A stretch of DNA of 39,007 bases from Clostridiales bacterium (GTDB lineage Bacteria; Bacillota; Clostridia; Lachnospirales; Lachnospiraceae): positions 1 through 39,007 of the forward strand of contig JAMPHY010000026.1 of NCBI GenBank assembly GCA_023663185.1. The letters are read 5' to 3'. Under the pieces are notes generated by a model that saw only the letters and a list, made by a program, of their open reading frames with translations, had not been told where the DNA came from and did no database searches. Of this stretch, positions 32,778-39,007 are shown in pieces. Both the position numbers and the translations under genes were made by a program. How positions within the stretch are numbered: the stretch's first letter is position 1; each line of letters begins with the position of its first letter.

Positions 32778-33749
32778 ATGGGTTTATTTTCAAATCAGTT
32801 TTCTAATGTAGTTGAATGGAACGAGTCCAGAGAAGGAGTTTTGTTTTATAAGTGGCAGAATCAGGAGATTAAAAAGGGCTCTAAGCTGATTATTCGTCCG
32901 GGACAGGACGCCATATTTATGTATAACGGCGTGGTGGAAGGTATTTTTGAGGACGAGGGAAGCTATGATATTGAGTCGGACATCATTCCTTTTCTGACTA
33001 CGCTTAAGAGCTTTAAATTCGGTTTCAATACGCCTTTAAGGGCGGAAGTGCTTTTTATAAATACGAAAGAAGTACTGGTAAAGTGGGGAACCAAGAATGC
33101 GCTTAATCTTCCGGCACAGGGACTGCCGGGCGGTATGCCGATTCGCGCTTTTGGTACATTTAATTGTAAGATATCGGATCATGCGGTTGTGATTGATAAG
33201 CTTGCCGGAATCAGACAGATGTACACGGTTGATGATGTAAAGGAACGTATAATCGCAAGCCTCGACCAGCTTCTTATGAGCTGGATAACTAAAGAGGGGC
33301 GCGATATGTTTAACCTTCAGGCTGATGCGAGGAGCATAGCTAAAGGAATCGAATCCGATTTAGATATGGATATGCGTAAGATTGGTATCGCTATTACCGA
33401 GTTTACCATTGAAAGCTTTTCATATCCGGAAGAAGTCAAGAAGATGCAGGAGAAAGCTGCGGCACAGGCTATGGTGGGCGATATGAATAAGTATACGCAG
33501 ATGGCGGCGGCAGACAGTATGGGTAAAGGAAAAGCCGGCGGCGGACTTGCAGCGGATATGGTAAATGTTCAGATGGGTATGGCAATCGGACAGCAGATGG
33601 TTAATCAAATGAATGGGAATCAGAACGGCGGTATGCAGAACACGACACAGAATATGGGAAATCAAGCCGCTCCGAAATTCTGCCCTAACTGCGGCACGCC
33701 TTCAAACGGAATGAAATTCTGCGGAAACTGCGGAAATCAATTATTTTAG
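32778..33749 (+). CDS. SPFH-domain protein with C-terminal zinc ribbon (YdjI-like)
   Basis: A 323-residue protein with an SPFH/band-7 domain (about 20-225, including IIRPGQDAIFMYNGVVEG and GIAITEFTIESFSYPEEV). A Gly/Met/Asn-rich linker (about 255-297) follows, then a double-cysteine zinc ribbon (FCPNCG near 300 and FCGNCG near 314). This layout matches B. subtilis YdjI, which is encoded with PspA and works in membrane-stress protection. The ydjG/ydjH partners are absent here. There is no membrane anchor, so membrane association would depend on the SPFH domain or PspA. An AAAGG-type site precedes the ATG at some distance. Confidence 0.93.
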   Translation: MGLFSNQFSNVVEWNESREGVLFYKWQNQEIKKGSKLIIRPGQDAIFMYNGVVEGIFEDEGSYDIESDIIPFLTTLKSFKFGFNTPLRAEVLFINTKEVLVKWGTKNALNLPAQGLPGGMPIRAFGTFNCKISDHAVVIDKLAGIRQMYTVDDVKERIIASLDQLLMSWITKEGRDMFNLQADARSIAKGIESDLDMDMRKIGIAITEFTIESFSYPEEVKKMQEKAAAQAMVGDMNKYTQMAAADSMGKGKAGGGLAADMVNVQMGMAIGQQMVNQMNGNQNGGMQNTTQNMGNQAAPKFCPNCGTPSNGMKFCGNCGNQLF

Positions 33750-33771
33750 AATAGAATTTTAGGATAAAATA

Positions 33772-36192
33772 ATGAGCATTTATGATACTTTGAACGAACA
33801 GCAGAAAAAAGCTGTTTTAACTACACAAGGACCTGTTTTGGTGCTGGCGGGGGCAGGGAGCGGTAAAACTCGCGCCCTCACGCACCGGATTGCATATTTA
33901 ATAGAGGAAGAAGGCGTATCGCCGTTTAATATACTGGCGATTACTTTTACCAATAAGGCGGCAGGGGAGATGCGCGAGCGCGCAAAGAATATATGCGCTC
34001 TGGGCGAGCAGGTGTGGGTATCCACATTCCATTCGACATGCGTGCGGATATTGCGGCGCTATATCGACAGGCTGGGCTATGATAATAACTTTACCATCTA
34101 TGATACCGACGACCAGAAGGGCATTATTAAGGAAGTCTGTAAAAAGCTGTCGATTGATACGAAGATGCTAAAAGAGCGCACGATTCTCTCGGCGATTTCT
34201 TCCGCTAAGGACGAGCTTATTTCACCTAAAGAATATGAAATGCAGGGCTCGTGGGATTATAACAGCAGCCGTATTGCCAAAGTCTATAAGGAATATCAGG
34301 ATACTTTGAGAAAAAACAATGCGCTGGATTTTGACGATTTAATTGTGAAAACCGTAGAGCTTTTTAAAATCTGTCCGGAGGTGCTTAATTCTTATCAGGA
34401 CAGATTCCGTTATATAATGGTTGACGAGTATCAGGATACCAATACCGCACAGTTTGAGTTAATCAGGCTGCTTGCCGATAAGTACAGAAATTTGTGCGTA
34501 GTAGGTGACGACGACCAATCGATTTATAAGTTCAGGGGCGCCAATATACGCAATATTTTAGATTTTGAAAAAGTTTATCCCGAAGCCTGCGTCATCAAAC
34601 TGGAACAGAACTACCGTTCCACCCAGAATGTGCTTGACGCAGCCAATGCGGTAATCAAGAATAACGCCGGACGTAAGGATAAGGAGCTCTGGACGCGCAA
34701 GGAAAACGGAAGTCTGATTCATTTCAGGCGTTTTGATACGGCATATGAAGAAGCTGAATATATTACGCAGGACATAGATAATAAGAAAATCGATGCGAAA
34801 GCCGATTATGGCGATTGTGCAGTCCTTTATAGAACTAACGCGCAGTCGCGTATGCTTGAAGAACGTTTTATCATGAAAGGCATTCCCTATCAGGTAGTCG
34901 GAGGAGTGAATTTCTATTCCAGAAGAGAGATTAAGGATATTCTTGCTTATCTGAAAACCATTGATAACGGTAGAGACGACGTGGCGGTAAAAAGAATAAT
35001 TAATGTGCCAAAAAGGGGTATCGGCGCAACTACCATTCAGCGTATTCAGGATTATGCCGACAGCAGAAATATCAGCTTTTACGACGCTATGCGCGAAGCA
35101 GACCAGATTATGACAATTGGTAAGAGCGCCTCTAAAATTAAGCCCTTTGTCACGATGATACAGGTATTTAGGAGTAAACTTGAATTTTTAAGCATTAATG
35201 ATTTAATTGAGGACATACTTGAAACTACGGGCTATATCAGAGAACTTGAGGCTTCGGGCGATGAAGACGCCGAGGACAGAGTGGAAAATATCTACGAGCT
35301 TGTAAGTAAGGCGGCAGCGTATATGCAGCAGCATGAAGAAGCTAATCTAAGCGAATTTCTTGAAGAAGTGGCGCTGGTGGCTGATATAGACCAAGTGGAA
35401 GAGGGAAATAACAGAGTGCTGCTTATGACTCTGCACAGCGCAAAAGGTCTGGAATTTCCGCATGTATACCTTGCAGGGCTTGAAGACGGCGTTTTCCCCA
35501 GCTATATGACGACGGTTTCAGATGATCCCTCAGAAGTAGAAGAGGAGAGACGGCTTGCTTATGTGGGGATTACACGGGCAAAAGACGATTTAACTATTAC
35601 CTGCGCCCGTTCGCGTATGATTCACGGCGAGACGCAGTATAATCCGATCAGCCGCTTCGTTAAGGAAATACCGCCGCTGCTTATGGATAATAAACTGATA
35701 GAGCCGGGATATTCGCAGAATAAGCAGGATTCAAGCTTTAATCCCGATAATAAGCCGAATGAGGATATAGTATTTTTTGGAAGCAAATATGAAAATAATA
35801 ATAGCGGTTATAGCCGTAGTGGTGCGGGCGGTTATCAGAGACAGTTCGGTAAGAATGCAGATACAATCTTTGATAAGCCTAAAGTGACGGCAAAAGTTAA
35901 AGCCACTGTAAAACCAAAGCGCACGGCGTATGAAGACCAGCCGTATATCACAAGGGCGTCCGCTGAAATGGCTAAACAGACGTCACAAACTGCAAATGTG
36001 GGAAACGGTGCGGCAGCCGGCATAAGCTCTCTAGGCTATGAACAGGGCGATAGAGTCAGACATCAAAAATACGGCGAAGGCACGGTGATGAAGATTGAGC
36101 CGGGGGCAAGGGATTATCAAGTAACCGTAGTATTTGATGAAGTCGGTCAGAAAATCATGTATGCAGGTTTTGCGAAGCTTAAGAAGGTATAA
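33772..36192 (+). CDS. pcrA: ATP-dependent DNA helicase PcrA (UvrD/Rep family)
   Basis: PcrA is a 3'-5' SF1A helicase used in nucleotide-excision repair, plasmid replication and clearing of RecA or RNA polymerase from DNA. The helicase motifs are all visible: Walker A GAGSGKT (27-33), TFTNKAAGEM, Walker B Asp218-Glu219 in VDEYQDTN, GDDDQSIYKFRGA, LEQNYRS, TLHSAKGLEFPHV and AYVGITRAKDDL. After a disordered stretch (about 645-750) the C-terminal Tudor-like module (GDRVRHQKYGEGTV...VVFDEVG) that binds RNA polymerase is present. The size (806 aa) is slightly above B. subtilis PcrA. The ribosome site (AGGATAAA) is modest. It lies 22 bases after the SPFH gene. Confidence 0.97.
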   Translation: MSIYDTLNEQQKKAVLTTQGPVLVLAGAGSGKTRALTHRIAYLIEEEGVSPFNILAITFTNKAAGEMRERAKNICALGEQVWVSTFHSTCVRILRRYIDRLGYDNNFTIYDTDDQKGIIKEVCKKLSIDTKMLKERTILSAISSAKDELISPKEYEMQGSWDYNSSRIAKVYKEYQDTLRKNNALDFDDLIVKTVELFKICPEVLNSYQDRFRYIMVDEYQDTNTAQFELIRLLADKYRNLCVVGDDDQSIYKFRGANIRNILDFEKVYPEACVIKLEQNYRSTQNVLDAANAVIKNNAGRKDKELWTRKENGSLIHFRRFDTAYEEAEYITQDIDNKKIDAKADYGDCAVLYRTNAQSRMLEERFIMKGIPYQVVGGVNFYSRREIKDILAYLKTIDNGRDDVAVKRIINVPKRGIGATTIQRIQDYADSRNISFYDAMREADQIMTIGKSASKIKPFVTMIQVFRSKLEFLSINDLIEDILETTGYIRELEASGDEDAEDRVENIYELVSKAAAYMQQHEEANLSEFLEEVALVADIDQVEEGNNRVLLMTLHSAKGLEFPHVYLAGLEDGVFPSYMTTVSDDPSEVEEERRLAYVGITRAKDDLTITCARSRMIHGETQYNPISRFVKEIPPLLMDNKLIEPGYSQNKQDSSFNPDNKPNEDIVFFGSKYENNNSGYSRSGAGGYQRQFGKNADTIFDKPKVTAKVKATVKPKRTAYEDQPYITRASAEMAKQTSQTANVGNGAAAGISSLGYEQGDRVRHQKYGEGTVMKIEPGARDYQVTVVFDEVGQKIMYAGFAKLKKV

Positions 36193-36317
36193 TATTATAG
36201 TATAATAACTTAATAAAAAAATATGTAGTAAAAAATGTGAATTAGTGGTATATTATAATTATACAATAGAAACGGATGTATAAGCATTCCGTAACAATAT
36301 GAAAGAGAGGGTTAAGT

Positions 36318-36611
36318 ATGAACAGGGTTGAAATGAGAGAAATAAAGGAAGAGGTTTTAAATAAATTGGACGAAGTATTAGATAATACGGGGGTGAATGC
36401 GTTGCTGGGTAAAAAGAAGGAAGAAAAGAAAACGAATGTTATTGTATGGGTACTGGCTATAATAGGCGCTGTTGCTGCTGTTGCGGCAATCGCTTATGCC
36501 GTATATCGTTATATGCAGCCGGACTATCTGGACGATTTTGATGATGATTTCGACGATGACTTTGATGATGATTTATTTGAAGACGAGGACGATGAGGAGA
36601 CTGTTGAATAA
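36318..36611 (+). CDS. small single-span membrane protein with poly-Asp tail
   Basis: The 97-residue protein has a charged helical start (1-38), one membrane helix (about 41-62, VIVWVLAIIGAVAAVAAIAY) and a tail (69-97) almost entirely Asp, Glu and Phe, with three DDDF-type repeats. The basic patch KKKEEKKT before the helix suggests that the N terminus is inside and the acidic tail outside, but the tail could equally be cytoplasmic. I know of similar short proteins in related bacteria but no function. AGAGAGGG lies 6 bases before the ATG. A terminator follows about 100 bases after the stop. Confidence 0.75.
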   Translation: MNRVEMREIKEEVLNKLDEVLDNTGVNALLGKKKEEKKTNVIVWVLAIIGAVAAVAAIAYAVYRYMQPDYLDDFDDDFDDDFDDDLFEDEDDEETVE

Positions 36612-36708
36612 GAAGTCGAAGTTGCTTAAGTAAGAAAATAGTCTGATAGTCAATGTCGTAGAGGTTGGCGGCATTTATAAAAATTGAATTAATAGTTTTA
36701 TTTTTCAG

Positions 36709-36746
36709 CGGGACGTGCCGGACGTAGGCGGTGCGTCCCGTATTTA
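36709..36746 (+). terminator. terminator after the small membrane protein gene
   Basis: CGGGACG (36709-36715) pairs with CGTCCCG (36734-36740), with an inner GCC/GGC pairing, followed by TATTTATTT. An upstream TTTATTTTT run also allows some action on the other strand. Confidence 0.7.
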
Positions 36747-36752
36747 TTTCTC

Positions 36753-36798
36753 AGATAATTGCAGCTGCTATGTGCTGTCACGAGTTTATCAATTATCT
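36753..36798 (+). repeat. inverted repeat in the rlmD leader
   Basis: AGATAATTG (36753-36761) and CAATTATCT (36790-36798) are perfect 9-base inverted copies. CAGC/GCTG can pair just inside. They lie 36 bases before rlmD; a regulator site or a leader stem are both possible. Confidence 0.45.
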
Positions 36799-36833
36799 AT
36801 ATATTTTAATATGAATTAAGGAGTCAGAGCCGC

Positions 36834-38432
36834 ATGAAGAAGGGCAGTATTGTTGAAGGGATTGTGCAGAGGGTGGATTTTCCCAATAAGGGAATAGTGG
36901 AAACGGAAGAAGGAATCTGCGTCGTAAAAAATGCGTTGCCAGGCCAAAAAGTAAGATGCTCGGTAAATAAAGTCAGAAAAGGCAAGGCGGAGGGCAGACT
37001 GCTAGAGATATTAGAGCCGTCTGCGCTTGAGAGGACAAGTCCATGCCTGCATTTTGGGATATGCGGAAGCTGCGTCTATCAGTCTTTGCCATATACTGAA
37101 CAGCTTAAGATAAAAGAATCCCAAGTAAAGAAATTGCTGGATTCCGTGTTGGCAAATCAGGATGATTTTTGTTTTGAAGGGATTAAGCCAAGCCCTGTGG
37201 AGTGCGGCTACCGTAATAAAATGGAGTTTTCATTTGGCGACGAGGTAAAAGACGGTCCGCTTTCGCTTGGTATGCACAAAAGAGGCAGCTTCTATGATAT
37301 AGTATCTGTTACGGAATGTCAGATTGTCGATGAAGATTATCGTAAGATTATAAGATGTGTAAGGGATTACTTTGCAGGATTACAGGAACATAAGGTTGAC
37401 ATAAGATTTTATCATAGACTTAGACATGAAGGTTATTTGCGCCATCTTTTAGTAAGAAAAGCAGCAAAGACCGGGGAAATACTGATTGCACTTGTAACGA
37501 CGACGCAGACGGCGTGTGGAAATATGGTTGATAGAAAGTCAGTAGGCGGGAATACGACGAATGAAAAACCAGAAGGCGTAAATGCCGCAGATGATAACAC
37601 GGTGGTTGGAAAGATAACGGACATAAAAGATGAAAGCTATACAGAGAAGAGTATATTAGACGGCTTCAAGCAGAAATTATTAAATTTGGCGCTAGACGGA
37701 AAAATCGTCGGTATTCTGCATACAAAGAATGATTCGCCTGCAGACGTAGTGCAGAGTGATGAGACGGATATTCTGTACGGTCAGGATTACTTTTTTGAAG
37801 AACTGCTGGGGTTAAAATTTAAAATCTCAGAGTTTTCCTTTTTCCAGACGAACAGCTTAGGCGCGGAAGTGCTGTACCAGACGGCAAGAGACTATATTGT
37901 GGATTATATCAAGCCGCCTATTAAGATGTATGAGACAAATATATTGCCATCGCTTAGCGCACCGCCGGTTGATGTGCAGGAATATGCAGACGGCAAGGTG
38001 GTATTCGATTTATACAGCGGAACCGGTACGATTGCTCAACTGATGGCTCCGGTGGCAAAGAAGGTAATCGGGGTGGAAATTGTCGAAGAGGCAGTTGAAG
38101 CCGCAAGGCAGAATGCTAAACTAAATGGTTTACATAACTGTGAATTTATTGCAGGCGATGTGCTTAAAGTGATTGACGAAATAGAGGAGAAGCCGGATAT
38201 TATCATTCTGGACCCGCCGCGTGACGGCATAAATCCTAAAGCGCTTGATAAAATCATACGTTTCGGAGTAGACCATATCCTGTACATATCGTGCAAGCCG
38301 ACCAGCCTTGTACGGGACTTAGAGATATTCATGAATAGGGGTTATCATGCAAGGCGTGCCGTAGCTGTCGATATGTTTCCTTTTACCACGGGGATTGAAA
38401 CGGTGTGCTTGCTTGAGAAAGTAAAGGATTAG
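36834..38432 (+). CDS. rlmD: 23S rRNA (uracil-5-)-methyltransferase, RlmD/RlmCD type
   Basis: This SAM-dependent enzyme makes 5-methyluridine in 23S rRNA. An N-terminal TRAM domain (1-60) precedes the [4Fe-4S] ligands Cys71, Cys77, Cys80 and Cys162. The methyltransferase core shows FDLYSGTGTIAQ (391-402), LDPPRDGINP (459-468) and the nucleophile Cys487 in ISCKPTSLVRD. Glu522 lies in the final GIETVCLLEK, where most relatives have HVE. At 532 residues it is about 75 longer than usual, with extra, poorly conserved stretches at about 225-275 and 357-387. AAGGAG lies 11 bases before the ATG. Gram-positive RlmCD modifies two sites; which applies here is not determinable. Confidence 0.93.
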   Translation: MKKGSIVEGIVQRVDFPNKGIVETEEGICVVKNALPGQKVRCSVNKVRKGKAEGRLLEILEPSALERTSPCLHFGICGSCVYQSLPYTEQLKIKESQVKKLLDSVLANQDDFCFEGIKPSPVECGYRNKMEFSFGDEVKDGPLSLGMHKRGSFYDIVSVTECQIVDEDYRKIIRCVRDYFAGLQEHKVDIRFYHRLRHEGYLRHLLVRKAAKTGEILIALVTTTQTACGNMVDRKSVGGNTTNEKPEGVNAADDNTVVGKITDIKDESYTEKSILDGFKQKLLNLALDGKIVGILHTKNDSPADVVQSDETDILYGQDYFFEELLGLKFKISEFSFFQTNSLGAEVLYQTARDYIVDYIKPPIKMYETNILPSLSAPPVDVQEYADGKVVFDLYSGTGTIAQLMAPVAKKVIGVEIVEEAVEAARQNAKLNGLHNCEFIAGDVLKVIDEIEEKPDIIILDPPRDGINPKALDKIIRFGVDHILYISCKPTSLVRDLEIFMNRGYHARRAVAVDMFPFTTGIETVCLLEKVKD

Positions 38433-38467
38433 TAAGATTTTATGTTGATTTAATAATCAAAAAATAC

Positions 38468-38496
38468 TTGTATAACTTCATATTTCGTGATATTAT
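38468..38496 (+). promoter_or_regulatory. promoter for the 52-codon ORF and ORF6N gene
   Basis: TTGTAT (38468-38473), a 17-base spacer and TATTAT (38491-38496), 75 bases before the short ORF. Confidence 0.5.
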
Positions 38497-38570
38497 ATAT
38501 GAAATAAAATAAATCTTGATTCATATACATAATAACTGCGTATATATTTCAATTAGAAAGGCGCAGCTAT

Positions 38571-38729
38571 ATGATTATGGCAATTCTGCAAAGGTTCGAT
38601 TTATTTAGTAGGATTGCGGTAAAATCATTCCATATGTCATGGAAATTTCACAGATTAAGAGAGAAAATATCAGTGTTGAATAGGAACGAAAAATTATTTT
38701 GGATAATTACAGGAAAGGTAATGCAATGA
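38571..38729 (+). CDS. 52-residue hypothetical protein overlapping the ORF6N gene
   Basis: From ATG 38571 (AGAAAGG 10 bases upstream) a 52-codon frame runs to TGA 38727-38729, overlapping the ATG of the ORF6N gene in an ATGA arrangement typical of translational coupling. The product is basic and amphipathic (start MIMAILQRFDLF, middle WKFHRLREKI, end FWIITGKVMQ). No family recognised. The promoter, ribosome site and overlap support it, but the reading frame is short enough to be chance. Confidence 0.4.
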   Translation: MIMAILQRFDLFSRIAVKSFHMSWKFHRLREKISVLNRNEKLFWIITGKVMQ

Positions 38730-38989
38730 AAAGTACAGATGGAGTAAAAACAGAAATTGCTATTGTGGATAAGGAGACGGTTGAGGATTTAATCTACATT
38801 GTTCGTGGACAGAAAGTAATGCTAGATATAGATTTAGCAAAAATTTACGGATATAGCACAAAAGCATTTAACCAACAGGTAAAAAATAACATAGAAAAAT
38901 TTGAAGAAGATTTTATGTTTCTTTTGACAGATGAAGAAGTGAAAGACCTTTCAAGGGGAAATCGGCTAATGCCGATTTTTCCACTTTAA
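38726..38989 (+). CDS. truncated ORF6N-domain protein
   Basis: From ATG 38726 (AGGAAAGG 8 bases upstream; the TTG at 38699 lies before this site) the 87-residue product holds an ORF6N domain, the N-terminal DNA-binding-type module of many phage antirepressor-like proteins. Matching blocks are IYIVRGQKVMLDIDLAKIYGYSTKAFNQQVKNN (in two parts) and FMFLLTDEEVKDLSR. The conserved sequence then stops, and the last ten residues (GNRLMPIFPL) are encoded by a perfect hairpin region. Full proteins are usually about 150-300 residues. The following bases in another frame read STLKVK-stop-GY, like the usual continuation, so the gene is probably frameshifted and broken. Confidence 0.75.
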   Translation: MKSTDGVKTEIAIVDKETVEDLIYIVRGQKVMLDIDLAKIYGYSTKAFNQQVKNNIEKFEEDFMFLLTDEEVKDLSRGNRLMPIFPL

Positions 38990-39007
38990 AAGTGAAATAG
39001 GGATACC

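Overview
The window looks like chromosomal DNA of a low-to-moderate GC Gram-positive anaerobe of the class Clostridia, most likely a Lachnospiraceae member. The support is inferential: a class III fructose-bisphosphatase, a lysine riboswitch ahead of dapA-dapB, a DUF1836 protein, a class A penicillin-binding protein and L,D-transpeptidase of the kinds seen in Clostridia, an AgrA/AgrC-like pair, AGGAGG-type ribosome sites and TTGACA/TATAAT-type promoters. No rRNA, tRNA, CRISPR array, intact insertion sequence or prophage was seen.

Layout. 1-2000: the 3' part of an Rpn-type nuclease gene, then a secreted L,D-transpeptidase. 2000-5650: a four-gene rightward unit (small CxxC protein, membrane-anchored transglutaminase-like protein, two-domain iron-sulfur flavoprotein, short coiled-coil protein) closed by a terminator shared with the convergent class A PBP gene (5647-8355). 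8685-12560: an IMPACT-family protein, the Mg2+ transporter MgtE and, leftward, the translational GTPase TypA/BipA. 12800-17540: a two-OB-fold SSB-like protein, then a lysine riboswitch with terminator controlling dapA-dapB and probably the downstream fbp. 17560-19500: a low-complexity lipoprotein, a eukaryotic-type HisA away from any his operon, and a cold-shock protein. 19650-23770: a membrane diguanylate cyclase divergent from a LytTR response regulator and GHKL sensor kinase. 23890-25420: two translationally coupled flavodoxin-fold genes, followed by what looks like a self-contained small RNA gene. 25570-29350: a FlxA-like coiled-coil protein, a DUF1836 protein, a 135-bp nested palindrome, an orphan ABC substrate-binding lipoprotein and an EamA transporter. 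29440-36620: a membrane acyltransferase, a chemoreceptor, PspA plus an SPFH/zinc-ribbon protein (envelope stress pair), PcrA helicase and a small Asp-tailed membrane protein. 36800-39007: an RlmD-like 23S rRNA methyltransferase with two insertions, then a 52-codon ORF overlapping a truncated ORF6N-domain gene.

The most interesting item is at 25283-25417. A promoter with a perfect TATAAT is followed at the expected start point by two tandem 37-nt units and then an intrinsic terminator. Each unit can fold as an H-type pseudoknot. Two of the loop-to-tail base pairs differ between the units by compensatory double changes, which is direct sequence evidence for RNA structure. I cannot assign it to a known RNA class. 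Second-tier items are the 29-bp-armed palindrome at 27233-27367, the LytTR-style direct repeats at 21514-21548, the placement of fbp in a lysine-riboswitch operon, and the short ORF coupled to the broken ORF6N gene.
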